The notes below the pieces were generated by a model. The model saw only the letters and a program-made list of their open reading frames with translations, had not been told where the DNA came from and did not search any database. Below are positions 1 to 9,192 of a stretch of 64,000 bases of DNA, piece after piece. Source of the stretch: Caballeronia sp. SBC1 (GTDB lineage: Bacteria; Pseudomonadota; Gammaproteobacteria; Burkholderiales; Burkholderiaceae). The stretch's first letter is position 1, and every line of letters begins with the position of its first letter. Location: positions 124,001 to 188,000 of the forward strand of contig NZ_CP049156.1 of the NCBI RefSeq assembly GCF_011493005.1. The letters run 5' to 3'. A program made the translations under genes and the position numbers.

Positions 1-953
1 ATCAATCCAACGCTCGCGCGAGTTACGACGCAATCCTGAATTCAGCGCTGGCGAAAAATCCGGGGCATGTCCCGCAATACATGATTTGGGAACCCGATGA
101 GTCGATGCTCCCCATCGTCGTCACCGCGCCACGCCCCGATACCCCACCCGACGATACCCAAAGCACGACCATCGATGCCCGCACGGCTCGGGCGCTAGGC
201 GCTCCGCCGGGCAAAGGATCACTGAAATTCATCCTGCTGAAACTGCATGTCGATATGTTCGCCGGCTTGCCCGGTAAGCTGTTTCTCGGCGCGATGGGCG
301 TGAGTTTCGTTGTCGCGATCGTGTCGGGCGTGGTCGTCTATCTGCCGTTCTGGAAGAAGGTCGGCCTTGGTCGCGTGCGGATTAAAAAGTCGCGTCGAAT
401 CGCGTGGCTCGATGGTCATAACGCGCTCGGCATGTTGACGCTGGTCTGGGCGTTATTGGTGGGCGCAACGGGCTCGATCAACACGCTCGCCGATCTTCTC
501 CTCGATGCCTGGCGCAACGATCAACTCGCGCAAATGCTCGCGCCATATCAAGGCAAGCCGCCCGTGAAGGCCACGGCGTCCGTCGATGAAGCCATCAAGA
601 TTGCTCGCGACAAAACGCCTTCGATGATTCCATCGTTCGTCGCATTTCCCGGCACGCGCTTCAGCAGTCCGCACCACTACACAGTATTTATGCGCGGCGA
701 CGGCATTCTGACGACGCGCATGCTGCGTCCGGTTCTCATCGATGCAGAAACGGGCAAGCTCACCGATTCGCGCGAATTGCCGTGGTATCTGACGCTGCTG
801 CTCGGCTCCCAACCGCTCCATTTCGGCGATTTTGGCGGCATGCCGCTGAAGATTTTTTGGGCAGCGTTCGACGTATTGACTATCGTCGTGTTGGGCAGCG
901 GGCTTTATATCTGGCTTTCGCGCGGAAATAAAAACAAGCGCAAACCGGCTTGA
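1..953 (+). CDS. PepSY-associated membrane protein, 5' end outside window
   Basis: Partial gene: the frame is open from the first bases, so the start lies upstream and about 316 residues are visible. Three hydrophobic segments can be seen, near window bases 280-350, 420-490 and 850-930, with a large extracytoplasmic loop between the second and third. This arrangement is that of PepSY_TM (PiuB-type) inner-membrane proteins, which are often encoded next to TonB-dependent siderophore receptors and are thought to act as siderophore or ferric reductases. The gene converges on a second PepSY protein at 1051-1776, with a shared terminator between them. The family call is good; the substrate is not known. 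An upstream TonB receptor would be expected but is outside the window. Confidence 0.82.
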   Translation, partial: QSNARASYDAILNSALAKNPGHVPQYMIWEPDESMLPIVVTAPRPDTPPDDTQSTTIDARTARALGAPPGKGSLKFILLKLHVDMFAGLPGKLFLGAMGVSFVVAIVSGVVVYLPFWKKVGLGRVRIKKSRRIAWLDGHNALGMLTLVWALLVGATGSINTLADLLLDAWRNDQLAQMLAPYQGKPPVKATASVDEAIKIARDKTPSMIPSFVAFPGTRFSSPHHYTVFMRGDGILTTRMLRPVLIDAETGKLTDSRELPWYLTLLLGSQPLHFGDFGGMPLKIFWAAFDVLTIVVLGSGLYIWLSRGNKNKRKPA

Positions 954-991
954 CCTGACTACGCCACGACAATGCGAAGATCAAAAAGCAA

Positions 992-1012
992 AACCCCGCG
1001 TTTCGCGGGGTT
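992..1012. terminator. Bidirectional hairpin between convergent PepSY genes
   Basis: Perfect 9-bp inverted repeat AACCCCGCG / CGCGGGGTT with a TTT loop, placed in the gap between two convergent genes. The flanking A and T residues are short, so it may terminate weakly in either direction. Confidence 0.7.
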
Positions 1013-1050
1013 CCAAGTTCAAACAGCAGTCCAAGTGAGGACCTGAATCC

Positions 1051-1776
1051 TCACATCAAGCCCATACAAACCATCGCGACAATCGACGCCATCACAATGA
1101 CCGCGCCTACGGTCTTGCGTTTATTCAACTCGGTCCACAGCAATACGCCCGTCAACGACAGCAAAATAATGCTGCCCGCCAGGGTATCGATGAGCAGCAC
1201 CCAGCCCATGCTTAACCCCACGCCTTTGTGCAGATTGGTCATGGTCGCGAGAAAGCTGTTCTCGCTCTTCTTCACCGATACAAACCCGTTCCCCACCCAA
1301 TATTCCGCCGATACCGACCCGCCCGGCGATGCCACCGCGACCGTCCACAATTCCGGCTGCATTGTCTTCTGATCGCCCCAGCCCACCGGATGCGCCGCTT
1401 CACGTTTCGGCCGGCCGATATTGCCGTCGAGCTTGAGTTCCTGCTTGAGCCACTTCCCGAGTTCCATCGGTGACTTGAGGCCGTGCGCGGGCACGGCCAT
1501 TTGCATCTGGGAAACCTGAGGTTCTCCGCTCGATATCTTCAGCGGACCCGCGCGATGATTCAGCAGAAAACCCGTCGTCCCGAACAGCAACCCCAGCACG
1601 GCGCCCCATAAACCCACCCAGCCATGCACCTTTCGAAGCCATTTGATGAACGTTGCGCGACGCGAGCGTTGTTTTCGCGTGAATTGTTCGGCGTCGTCGA
1701 TAAGGCGACCGCCGCGCGGCGCGTACGGCATCGTGGTCACGTTGGACGCGGGTTCAAAAGTTTCAGGCGCGTTCAC
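1051..1776 (-). CDS. PepSY-domain inner-membrane protein under Fur control
   Basis: 241 residues from a GTG start at 1776, chosen because GGAGAG lies 4-9 bases upstream; the frame continues further but without a ribosome site. There is an N-terminal membrane segment (after KWLRKVHGWVGLWG), a periplasmic loop, then two hydrophobic segments near the C-terminus, matching short PepSY_TM proteins. A good Fur box lies about 105 bp upstream (1882-1900), so expression probably rises under iron limitation. With the convergent PepSY gene at 1-953 it suggests a siderophore-utilisation locus. Exact activity (ferric-siderophore reduction is the usual guess) is not established. Confidence 0.78.
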   Translation of the reverse strand: MNAPETFEPASNVTTMPYAPRGGRLIDDAEQFTRKQRSRRATFIKWLRKVHGWVGLWGAVLGLLFGTTGFLLNHRAGPLKISSGEPQVSQMQMAVPAHGLKSPMELGKWLKQELKLDGNIGRPKREAAHPVGWGDQKTMQPELWTVAVASPGGSVSAEYWVGNGFVSVKKSENSFLATMTNLHKGVGLSMGWVLLIDTLAGSIILLSLTGVLLWTELNKRKTVGAVIVMASIVAMVCMGLM

Positions 1777-1881
1777 GCGTCTCTCCAGAAGGGCGTAGCA
1801 AATAAGGGGATGTTGCAGATGGATTTCCCACGCGATACGGCCAACAAGCGGCCCAAAGCGTATCGGCGGAATCAAGCTTTA

Positions 1882-1900
1882 AATGAGAATTGTTATCATT
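1882..1900. promoter_or_regulatory. Fur box
   Basis: AATGAGAATTGTTATCATT matches the 7-1-7 Fur consensus (TGATAAT-N-ATTATCA) at 12 of 14 half-site positions. It lies upstream of the leftward PepSY gene and downstream of the 3' end of srkA, so the PepSY gene is the only plausible target. Confidence 0.75.
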
Positions 1901-2006
1901 ACACAGTCGTGGGAATTCTTCAATAGTTCCTCGGGGAGCCGGCGCAGGAGGGGGCGCGCCAGCCGAGGCTGAAGAAAAACCCGGCGCTAACAGGAGCGAA
2001 GACCCG

Positions 2007-3071
2007 TCAAACCGGCCAGAGCGGCCCTTCTTCCATCGCGCCCACCTGCTCGCGCAACTCGAGAATCCGGTCTTCCCAATAGCGCTGCGTGTTGAACCAC
2101 GGAAACGCGGCGGGAAACGCGGGATCGTTCCAGCGACGCGCCAGCCAAGCCGCGTAGTGAATCAATCGCAGCGTGCGCAGCGCTTCGACCAGATGCAGCT
2201 CGCGCGGCTCGAAATCGCAGAAATCTTCGTACCCGGCCAGCAGATCACCCAGCGCACGCGACGCCTCCGGGCGGTCACCCGGAAGCAACAACCACAAATC
2301 CTGGATAGCGGGCGCCATGCGGCTATCGTCGAAATCGACGAAATGCGGACCCGCATCCGTCCACAACACGTTGCTCGGATGACAATCCCCGTGCAGCCGG
2401 ATGCTTTTGACGTCGCCGGCGCGCTCGTAGCATCGCTCGACACCTTCCAGCGCCATCTTCACCACGGTTTCATACGCTTCCAGCACGTCCTTCGGCACAA
2501 ATCCGTGCGTCAGCAAAAACTCGCGCGGTTCGTAGCCAAAGGTCTGGATATCGAGCGCGGGCCGTTCCACGTACGGCTTGATCTGCCCGACCGCGTGAAT
2601 CCGGCCGATAAAACGCCCAAGCCATTCCAGCGTGTCCGGCCGGTCGATATCCGGCGCGCGCCCGCCGCGCCGTTCGAAGATGGAGAAGCGGAAACCGTCA
2701 AAGGTATGCAGCGACGCGCCATTCAGCACACGTGCCGGCACCGCCGGGATTTCACGTTCGTAAAGCGTCGAAACAAAAGCGTGCTCTTCGAGAATGGCGT
2801 CGTCGGACCAGCGCAACGGCCGGTAGAACTTCGCGACCATCGGCGGGCCGTCTTCCATGCCAACCTGGTACACACGATTTTCGTAGCTGTTAAGCGCGAG
2901 CATGCCGCCGTCGGTGCGTTCGCCCAGCGGCATCAGGACGCTGTCGAGCGCGTCGAGCACACGCTCGGGCGTGAGATCGGCGAAAGGCGGGGGCGGGAGA
3001 TTAGCGTCGTCGCCGGAGAAAGACAGGCTGTCTGCGGACGCGCGCGATGCATCGGAATGGTTCGAGTTCAT
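2007..3071 (-). CDS. srkA: Stress response kinase SrkA (YihE/RdoA family)
   Basis: 354 residues, close to the family's usual 325-350. It is an aminoglycoside-phosphotransferase-fold serine/threonine kinase. Visible motifs: N-terminal SYENRVYQVG, lysine region VAKFYRPLRWSDDAI with the following EEHAFV, catalytic loop RLHGDCHPSNVLW (HGDxHxxN) and metal-binding FVDFDDSRM. In E. coli the enzyme counteracts Cpx-linked and oxidative-stress death. The first about 30 residues are Ser/Asp-rich and poorly conserved, so the start could lie slightly further in. It is apparently monocistronic. Confidence 0.93.
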   Translation of the reverse strand: MNSNHSDASRASADSLSFSGDDANLPPPPFADLTPERVLDALDSVLMPLGERTDGGMLALNSYENRVYQVGMEDGPPMVAKFYRPLRWSDDAILEEHAFVSTLYEREIPAVPARVLNGASLHTFDGFRFSIFERRGGRAPDIDRPDTLEWLGRFIGRIHAVGQIKPYVERPALDIQTFGYEPREFLLTHGFVPKDVLEAYETVVKMALEGVERCYERAGDVKSIRLHGDCHPSNVLWTDAGPHFVDFDDSRMAPAIQDLWLLLPGDRPEASRALGDLLAGYEDFCDFEPRELHLVEALRTLRLIHYAAWLARRWNDPAFPAAFPWFNTQRYWEDRILELREQVGAMEEGPLWPV

Positions 3072-3155
3072 CCCTGCATTGTGACGCGCATCGCGGGGGG
3101 AAGCATCAGCGATGCGCGGTTACATCGAAACAGAGTTCTGAAACGCGCTAATTCC

Positions 3156-3368
3156 TCAATGCATGAGCACGTTGGTCGGGCGAACGAGCTCGCCGGTATC
3201 GATCAGATCTGCGAGGAAGAACGGTTCGGTGTTTAGCAGCTCCGACGTGCCGGGTTCATCGGCGTACCAGGCAACCATGGCCATGTCGCCGAGAATCCGC
3301 ATGACGATCCCGCGTGCGCCTTGTGGCACGGCGATATGGACGGAGCGAACGATTGAACCAATTTGCAT
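3156..3368 (-). CDS. Small hypothetical protein, 70 aa
   Basis: 70 residues beginning MQIGSIVRSVHIAVPQGARG, with a good ribosome site (GGGGAG, 7 bases from the ATG). It is a soluble, mildly acidic small protein with no cysteines, signal peptide or membrane segment. I do not recognise the family. The ribosome site and unbroken short frame between two real genes make it likely genuine. It lies just upstream of srkA on the same strand (about 85 bp), so the two may share a transcript. Confidence 0.62.
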   Translation of the reverse strand: MQIGSIVRSVHIAVPQGARGIVMRILGDMAMVAWYADEPGTSELLNTEPFFLADLIDTGELVRPTNVLMH

Positions 3369-3700
3369 GATGACTCCCCGAGGTGTGCCGGCAAAACAGT
3401 GCGCGTGCCGGTCGGTACTGGATGAAGCACAGGAGCGTGAGGCCCTGTGCGCGAAACTGAAGTGCCGCGCGTAAATTCCTCGAATGCCTGCAAATTGCAG
3501 TCGTATTCCGATGATTTCGGCTGAAACGATGTTCTACTTTAGCGCATCAATTCTCGCCGGGCGAAAACTGCATCGCATTGAAACAACGTCTTCGCGTTCT
3601 AACCGCCTTTTGCAAGTTGATTGAAAGCGCTCGGTGCAACGTCCGGCAAAACCCTGACGATCACGGTATCGTTATGACCTTCGCCACCGGAGATATCTTT

Positions 3701-4957
3701 GTGACTTCATCGCCGGCGCCGTCCCGGTCAGCTTCGTCCTCCTCGCTTCCCCCCGATCCCTCGCCGTACCTCGAACGCGGATCGCGTGCTTACTGGCATG
3801 CGGCTGTTGCCTTGCTGTTTGCAGGCTACGCCACGTTCTCGCTGCTGTACTGTGTGCAGCCGCTCCTTCCCGAGTTCACCAAGACGTTCGGCGTGAGTCC
3901 GGCGGAAAGCGCGCTTTCGGTATCGGTGACAACAGCGTCACTTGCGGTCGCGATTTTTATCGCCGGCTTTGTTTCAGAGGGCTGGAGCCGGCACCGGTTG
4001 ATGACGCTGTCGCTGACGGCTTCGGCGCTGCTGACGATCATCGTGGCGTTTCTGCCGAGCTGGCACGCGCTGTTGTTCGTACGCGCGCTCGAAGGGCTGG
4101 CGCTCGGCGGCGTGCCGGCGGTCGCCATGGCCTATCTCGCCGAGGAAGTGCATCCCGACGGCCTCGGCCTCGCGATGGGACTCTACGTCGGCGGCACGGC
4201 AATCGGGGGAATGGCCGGGCGCGTGATTAGCGGGATTCTCGCGGACTTTTTCTCGTGGCGCGTGGCTATCGGCGGGATCGGGGTGCTTGGGCTGCTCGCC
4301 ACGCTGGCGTTTCGTGCGCTCCTGCCGCTGTCGCGACGGTTCGTGCCACGCGCCGGCATGGGATTTAGCCATCATCGAATGGCCCTGGCCGGGCATCTGA
4401 AAAACCGGGGCCTCCCGTTCCTGTTCCTGATGGGTTTCGTGCTCATGGGCAGCTTCGTGACGCTTTATAACTACGTGGGGTATCGGTTGATCGCGGCGCC
4501 GTTCAATCTCAGTCAGACGGAGATTGGCGGGATTTTCGTGGTGTATCTGACGGGCGTGGTGGCATCGCCCTGGTCCGGAAAAATGGCCGATATATTCGGC
4601 CGCGGCCGCGTCCTGATCGCTGCGCTCCTGCTGATGATCTTTGGCGTGGCGTTGACGTTGTCAAGTTTGCTGGCCGTGGTGATTGCCGGTATCGCGTGCA
4701 TGACGTTCGGTTTTTTCGCCGGGCATTCGGTCGCAAGCGGCTGGATTGGCGTGTTGGCCAACGGGCCGAAAGGCCAGGCCGCGGCGCTGTATTTGCTGGC
4801 CTATTACATCGGCTCCAGCGTGCTTGGTTCATGGGGTGGGCATTTCTGGACCATCGCCGGCTGGCCGGGCGTGAGCGGCTTCGTATTCGTGCTGCTGTTC
4901 ATTGGCTTGGGCGGCGCGGAATATTTGCGTCGGAGAGAACGGCGCGTAAACGCTTGA
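3701..4957 (+). CDS. MFS transporter, YnfM-like
   Basis: 418 residues from a GTG at 3701, preceded by CCGGAG at a 9-base spacing; an ATG at 3674 and a longer frame from 3578 have no ribosome site. Twelve hydrophobic segments are apparent. The N-terminal half carries FAGYATFSLLYCVQPLLPEF and the central half RALEGLALGGVPAVAMAYLAEE, both typical of the YnfM/arabinose-efflux-like MFS group. YnfM of E. coli has 417 residues. It is probably a proton-driven exporter of small molecules; the substrate cannot be read from sequence. No adjacent regulator. Confidence 0.88.
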   Translation: MTSSPAPSRSASSSSLPPDPSPYLERGSRAYWHAAVALLFAGYATFSLLYCVQPLLPEFTKTFGVSPAESALSVSVTTASLAVAIFIAGFVSEGWSRHRLMTLSLTASALLTIIVAFLPSWHALLFVRALEGLALGGVPAVAMAYLAEEVHPDGLGLAMGLYVGGTAIGGMAGRVISGILADFFSWRVAIGGIGVLGLLATLAFRALLPLSRRFVPRAGMGFSHHRMALAGHLKNRGLPFLFLMGFVLMGSFVTLYNYVGYRLIAAPFNLSQTEIGGIFVVYLTGVVASPWSGKMADIFGRGRVLIAALLLMIFGVALTLSSLLAVVIAGIACMTFGFFAGHSVASGWIGVLANGPKGQAAALYLLAYYIGSSVLGSWGGHFWTIAGWPGVSGFVFVLLFIGLGGAEYLRRRERRVNA

Positions 4958-5201
4958 TCGCTTAGATGCGCGCGCGAACGTAATGAAAGTTAGTTGTAAA
5001 TACTGATGAATGAGGGTTTTTCCGTATCCGCTTAAAACATCCGACCGGAAACCTCGGCTCCATATGGGGTTTCGGTAATCGTTCGCGTACGTTTGCGGAA
5101 AGCGGCACAAATAAAGCTTAAACAACGGCCTATACTCAGATCGACAGTGCGACGTCTCACGCAGCCAGGTGGACGCTGAGCACGAAAGATGGGAGACGAG
5201 T

Positions 5202-5387
5202 ATGAACACCTACTTCACGATCGCCGACTTCATCCTGATCATCCCGATGGCGCTTGCAGGCATTCTCTTTCTCGGCGCTGTACCGTGCGCCACGCAATTC
5301 CGGAAAAACACGCTACGCGTATTTGGCGCGTTGCTCGGCGTGCTGCTTGCATTCTTGCTGGTGGAAGGATTGCCGGCGCTGGTTTAG
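5202..5387 (+). CDS. Small inner-membrane protein, 61 aa
   Basis: 61 residues from an ATG with GGGAGAC 4-10 bases upstream. Two hydrophobic helices (FTIADFILIIPMALAGILFL and RVFGALLGVLLAFLLVEG) are joined by a short polar loop containing one cysteine. The family is not recognised. The strong ribosome site and clean two-helix topology support a real small membrane protein. It stands alone between the MFS gene and the DUF1295 gene. Confidence 0.6.
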   Translation: MNTYFTIADFILIIPMALAGILFLGAVPCATQFRKNTLRVFGALLGVLLAFLLVEGLPALV

Positions 5388-5692
5388 AAGTCCGATGGGC
5401 TGATTGGCGCGGCGAGTCGAGAGGGCTTCGGCTTCCACGCTTGGCTGTCGGGAACAGGCGCTAAAAAACGCGCAGTTCCTGCGTTCTCGCTCATCTTCGG
5501 GAATGTCCTATGCACGCATTCCTCACGTTCGTATTGAACGTCGACACCTGATTCGCTTCCAATCTCGCTTTGCCACGTTGCGCCGGCGCATCCGCCGGAG
5601 GACAACGCGCGTAATTAGTCCGTAGATGCAATCGCTCTCCTGTCGATGCCACCGATATCAAACGCATAAAAGATCGACACATCGAGGACTTA
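5388..5692. other. Intergenic, 305 bp, no gene seen
   Basis: Short open frames on both strands have no ribosome sites and unlikely composition. The last bases before 5693 give a weak purine stretch (GAGGA) serving the DUF1295 gene. No terminator or convincing promoter was identified. Confidence 0.5.
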
Positions 5693-6475
5693 ATGCCGCC
5701 GCTTACCGTTGCCGTTATCGCCTTTATTGCGCTCATCGTTGTTTTTACGGCGGTTTGGGCGTGGCAGGTTAAATCGAAGAATGCCGGGATGGTTGATCCT
5801 GTCTGGGCGATGTCGCTCGGCGTGGTCGCCGTGCTGGTCGCGGTACTCGCCAATGGCGATCTGCACACGCGGGTCGTTGTTGGCGTTGGCGGGTTCGTCT
5901 GGGGCGTTCGGCTTGGTCTGCATTTGTGGAAGCGCAATGCCGGTCACGCAGAAGATCCCCGGTATCACAAGTTCCGCGAGCAATGGGGCGCCGACGCGAA
6001 CAAGAAAATGTTCTGGTTCTTCCAGATGCAAGTCGTGATTTCGATGCTGCTGTCGCTCGCGTTTTTCGTACCGGCTTATCGGGCAACACCGCCGGGCGCC
6101 GCCTGGGTCGCGCTGGCGGCTGTGATCTGGATGATTTCCATTGCGGGCGAAGCGCTCGCCGACCACCAGTTGCGCGCGTTCAAAGCGGACCCGTCGAATC
6201 ACGGCAATGTATGCCGCGCGGGCTTGTGGCGTTATTCACGGCACCCGAACTACTTCTTCGAGTGCGTGCATTGGGTCGCGTACATCCCGCTTGCGATCGG
6301 CGTTGGCGCGTGGATTTTCGCCATGCTGTTGCCACCCGTGCTGATGGCGTGGCTGTTGCTGAAAGTCTCGGGCGTACCCATGGTTGAAGCGGAATCGGCT
6401 AAAAAGCGCGCGGGATACGCCGATTACATGCGTACAACCAATGCATTGATTCCATGGCCGCCGCGTCATCCTTAA
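5693..6475 (+). CDS. DUF1295 membrane protein (steroid 5-alpha-reductase-like)
   Basis: 260 residues with about six or seven membrane helices. The C-terminal part has GLWRYSRHPNYFFECVHW and a final AESAKKRAGYADYMRTTNALIPW, hallmarks of the DUF1295/isoprenylcysteine-methyltransferase/steroid-reductase superfamily that binds a nucleotide or SAM cofactor at the membrane face. The next gene starts 24 bp downstream and encodes a CFA-type methyltransferase; the two families co-occur widely, which suggests a joint lipid-modifying role. Start ATG at 5693 follows GAGGACTTA. Confidence 0.88.
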   Translation: MPPLTVAVIAFIALIVVFTAVWAWQVKSKNAGMVDPVWAMSLGVVAVLVAVLANGDLHTRVVVGVGGFVWGVRLGLHLWKRNAGHAEDPRYHKFREQWGADANKKMFWFFQMQVVISMLLSLAFFVPAYRATPPGAAWVALAAVIWMISIAGEALADHQLRAFKADPSNHGNVCRAGLWRYSRHPNYFFECVHWVAYIPLAIGVGAWIFAMLLPPVLMAWLLLKVSGVPMVEAESAKKRAGYADYMRTTNALIPWPPRHP

Positions 6476-6499
6476 ATAATAATAGCGAGGGGTTTCCAC

Positions 6500-7612
6500 A
6501 TGAGCGATCTGCAATCGCGAGCAGTTATGTCACAACCACAAGAAAAAGAATTGCCGACGGAGAGCTGGCTGATCGACTGGTGCGAGCGCGGCCGGCTGCC
6601 GGACTCGCTCGTGCGCCTCGGGATGCGCCGCCTGATGAAACAGCGTCTGCGCGATGAAGGTATCGACGACGGCGAAACGCGTTCGAAGCGTTTTAATCGC
6701 CTGGTCGATGAGCTGCGCGCAAGCCCGATCGCGATCGAAACGCAAGCCGCGAACACGCAGCACTACGAGGTGCCGGCCGCGTTTTTCCATGGCCATTTGG
6801 GCGAGCACCTGAAGTACTCGTGCTGTTTGTATCGGACGGGAACGGAAACGCTCGATCAGGCTGAGCGCGCGATGCTTGAGGAATACGCCGTTCGCGCGCA
6901 ACTCACCGATGGCCAGCGCATCCTTGATCTCGGTTGCGGCTGGGGTTCGCTCTCGTTGTGGCTGGCGGAAACTTATCCGCGCTCGCAGATCGTGGCTTTA
7001 TCGAATTCGCGGGGGCAGCGCGAGTTTATCGAGAGCGAGGCGGCCGAGCGTGGCATCACGAATCTGGGCGTGGTGACCGGGAATATTGTCGATCATCAAT
7101 TCGATCCGGCATTGCTCGGCGATGGATTCGACCGCGTGTTGTCGATCGAGATGTTCGAGCATATGAAGAACTATCGATTGTTGCTGAACAAGATTTCGGG
7201 CTGGATGCGTGAGGACGGCAAGCTTTTTGTGCATGTGTTCGCGCATCGCACGCTGGCGTATCACTTCGAGGTGAAAGACGGCAGCGACTGGATGTCGAAG
7301 TACTTTTTCACGGGCGGCACCATGCCCTCGGAGGCGCTGCTGCTTCATTTCCAGGACGATCTGACCGTTGACCGTCAATGGTGGGTGAGCGGCGCGCATT
7401 ATGAAAAGACGGCGAATCACTGGCTGGCGAACCTGGACGCGGCGCGCGGCGAGTTGATGCCGCTGATGGTCCAGACGTATGGCGCGGCTGACGCCCCCGT
7501 CTGGTTTCAGCGCTGGCGCATGTTCTATATGGCAGTGGCCGAGTTGTTCGGGTACGCCGGCGGCAACGAATGGGGCGTCGCGCATTACCGTTTTTCCAAG
7601 CGCTCAGGCTAG
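6500..7612 (+). CDS. SAM methyltransferase, coclaurine N-methyltransferase/CFA synthase type
   Basis: 370 residues, ATG at 6500 preceded by GCGAGGGG. SAM motif I is ILDLGCGWGSLS near residue 147; then SIEMFEHMKNY, FVHVFAHR, YFFTGGTMPS and a C-terminal GNEWGVAHYRF. These later motifs resemble the plant benzylisoquinoline coclaurine N-methyltransferase group more than classical cyclopropane synthases, which carry a longer N-terminal domain. Bacterial members are usually annotated as CFA-family enzymes. It is probably cotranscribed with the DUF1295 gene 24 bp upstream, pointing to a lipid-like or hydrophobic amine acceptor. The substrate is inference; the fold is certain. Confidence 0.88.
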   Translation: MSDLQSRAVMSQPQEKELPTESWLIDWCERGRLPDSLVRLGMRRLMKQRLRDEGIDDGETRSKRFNRLVDELRASPIAIETQAANTQHYEVPAAFFHGHLGEHLKYSCCLYRTGTETLDQAERAMLEEYAVRAQLTDGQRILDLGCGWGSLSLWLAETYPRSQIVALSNSRGQREFIESEAAERGITNLGVVTGNIVDHQFDPALLGDGFDRVLSIEMFEHMKNYRLLLNKISGWMREDGKLFVHVFAHRTLAYHFEVKDGSDWMSKYFFTGGTMPSEALLLHFQDDLTVDRQWWVSGAHYEKTANHWLANLDAARGELMPLMVQTYGAADAPVWFQRWRMFYMAVAELFGYAGGNEWGVAHYRFSKRSG

Positions 7613-7641
7613 GTTTTCGTCGCTTGGGTTGGGCAAGCTCC

Positions 7642-9114
7642 TCACCTCGCTGCGATCAACGCCGGGCGGCGAGTGAACCACGCCCTGGCGGCCTCTAGTT
7701 GCGCCGCCAGCCGGAACAACGTGGCATCGTCGTTCATCCGCCCCGCGAACTGCACGCCGATCGGCATGCCGCGGGCATTCCAGTAGAGCGGCACGGACAT
7801 TGCCGGCTGACCGGTAAAGTTGAAAAGCTCCGTGCAACCGGCCCAGTCAAACGCCTTCTTCGCCGATACCGACAGCATTCGTTGCAACAACGGTTCAACA
7901 GGAAACGCCGAGAGCACGTGCATCTGGAAACGCTCGAATTGGCTGGGTTGCTTGGCGCCGATCTTGAACGGCGCGGCAGCAAGCGTGGGTGTCAACAAGA
8001 CGTCATACCGTGTCATCAACGTGGCCATCTTCGCCTTGAACTGACGCTGAGTTTCCAGCGCCGCTGGCAGGTCGCGCTCGCCAATCTTCTGACCGACACG
8101 CGCCATGGCCCACGATGCAATTTCGAAATCAGCGCGCTTCGGCTTCTGGCCGCTGATGCGGTCGGCGTGCAGCACAATCTCTTCGGCCAGCACCGACCAC
8201 ATCACCAGGAACGCATGGGCGAGGACATTGAAGTCGAGCCCGAAAGACGCCGGTTCCACACGATGCCCCAGTGATTCAGCGAGCCTGGCGGCATCGTTGA
8301 GAGCAGCTTTTACATCCGCCGATAACGACTCCGCAAGCTGCGGCTCTTCCATATAACCGATGCGCAACGGCCCGCAAGGCTCGCCGACGGCACGGAAGAA
8401 AGCGCCCGGTTGCCCGGACGACGTGAGATCGAGTAGCAGGGCGCTGTCGCGGACACTGCGCGACACGGCGTGATCCACGGCCAGATCGCCGGGTGCGGGT
8501 AGTGGCTGTGGCTGGACATCGTTGGATGGCTTGTAGCCGAACAGTCCGCAACACGAAGCCGGAATGCGGATCGAGCCGCCGCCGTCTGCCGCATGCGCGA
8601 GCGGGACAACACCGCCCGCGACCGCCGCCGCAGCGCCACCACTGGAACCGCCCGGTGTGTAGTCGAGTCCCCACGGGTTGCGTGCCGGGCCGAACAACTC
8701 GGGTTCGGTGTACGGCATCTGGCCGATTTCAGGCGTGTTGGTCTTGCCGAAAATGTTGAGCCCGGCCTGCTTTGAGCGCGCAACGATCAGCGAATCTTCA
8801 GTGGGCGTGAAATGCTGGAAATGGCGGCAGCCCATGGACATCCGCAAACCTGCGACCGGCGCGCCCAGATCCTTGATGAGATAGGGAACCCCCGCGAGCG
8901 GACCTTCGCCCAGAGTGCTTGATCCATCGCGTCCGCCACGGCTCGCGCGGTTGCGAGCCGCCTGATAGTCCTTCAGGACAATGGCGTTGAGCGCTGGATT
9001 GACGGCTTCGGCGCGCGCGATTGCCGCATCGATCAGTTCCCGCGCGCTGACCTGGCCGCTGCGCACGAGCTTAGCCAGGCCGATTGCGTCGTAGTCGAGA
9101 TACTCGGACTGCAA
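7642..9114 (-). CDS. Amidase (amidase signature family)
   Basis: 490 residues. The amidase-signature core is visible: catalytic lysine region [15 protein letters not shown], then the Gly/Ser block [15 protein letters not shown] and the acylated serine in [17 protein letters not shown] (Ser-cisSer-Lys triad). Overall it resembles the 6-aminohexanoate-cyclic-dimer hydrolase/aryl-amidase branch rather than GatA. It hydrolyses an amide bond, probably in the cytoplasm; the substrate is unknown. It converges on the methyltransferase (29-bp gap). A dienelactone hydrolase lies 78 bp upstream on the same strand. Confidence 0.9.
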   Translation of the reverse strand: MQSEYLDYDAIGLAKLVRSGQVSARELIDAAIARAEAVNPALNAIVLKDYQAARNRASRGGRDGSSTLGEGPLAGVPYLIKDLGAPVAGLRMSMGCRHFQHFTPTEDSLIVARSKQAGLNIFGKTNTPEIGQMPYTEPELFGPARNPWGLDYTPGGSSGGAAAAVAGGVVPLAHAADGGGSIRIPASCCGLFGYKPSNDVQPQPLPAPGDLAVDHAVSRSVRDSALLLDLTSSGQPGAFFRAVGEPCGPLRIGYMEEPQLAESLSADVKAALNDAARLAESLGHRVEPASFGLDFNVLAHAFLVMWSVLAEEIVLHADRISGQKPKRADFEIASWAMARVGQKIGERDLPAALETQRQFKAKMATLMTRYDVLLTPTLAAAPFKIGAKQPSQFERFQMHVLSAFPVEPLLQRMLSVSAKKAFDWAGCTELFNFTGQPAMSVPLYWNARGMPIGVQFAGRMNDDATLFRLAAQLEAARAWFTRRPALIAAR

Positions 9115-9192
9115 GGTTCTCCCTCCTTTGATGCGGTTGTGTCCCGTCTTCTCAGGCGGCCAACCGTGCAGTCCACAGAGCAGTGCGCCTAG

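Noticed and set aside
1890..3236. Long plus-strand open frame (448 codons) opposite srkA
   Set aside because: It is antisense to a clear SrkA gene, Arg/Gln-rich, with no domain; a typical high-GC shadow frame.
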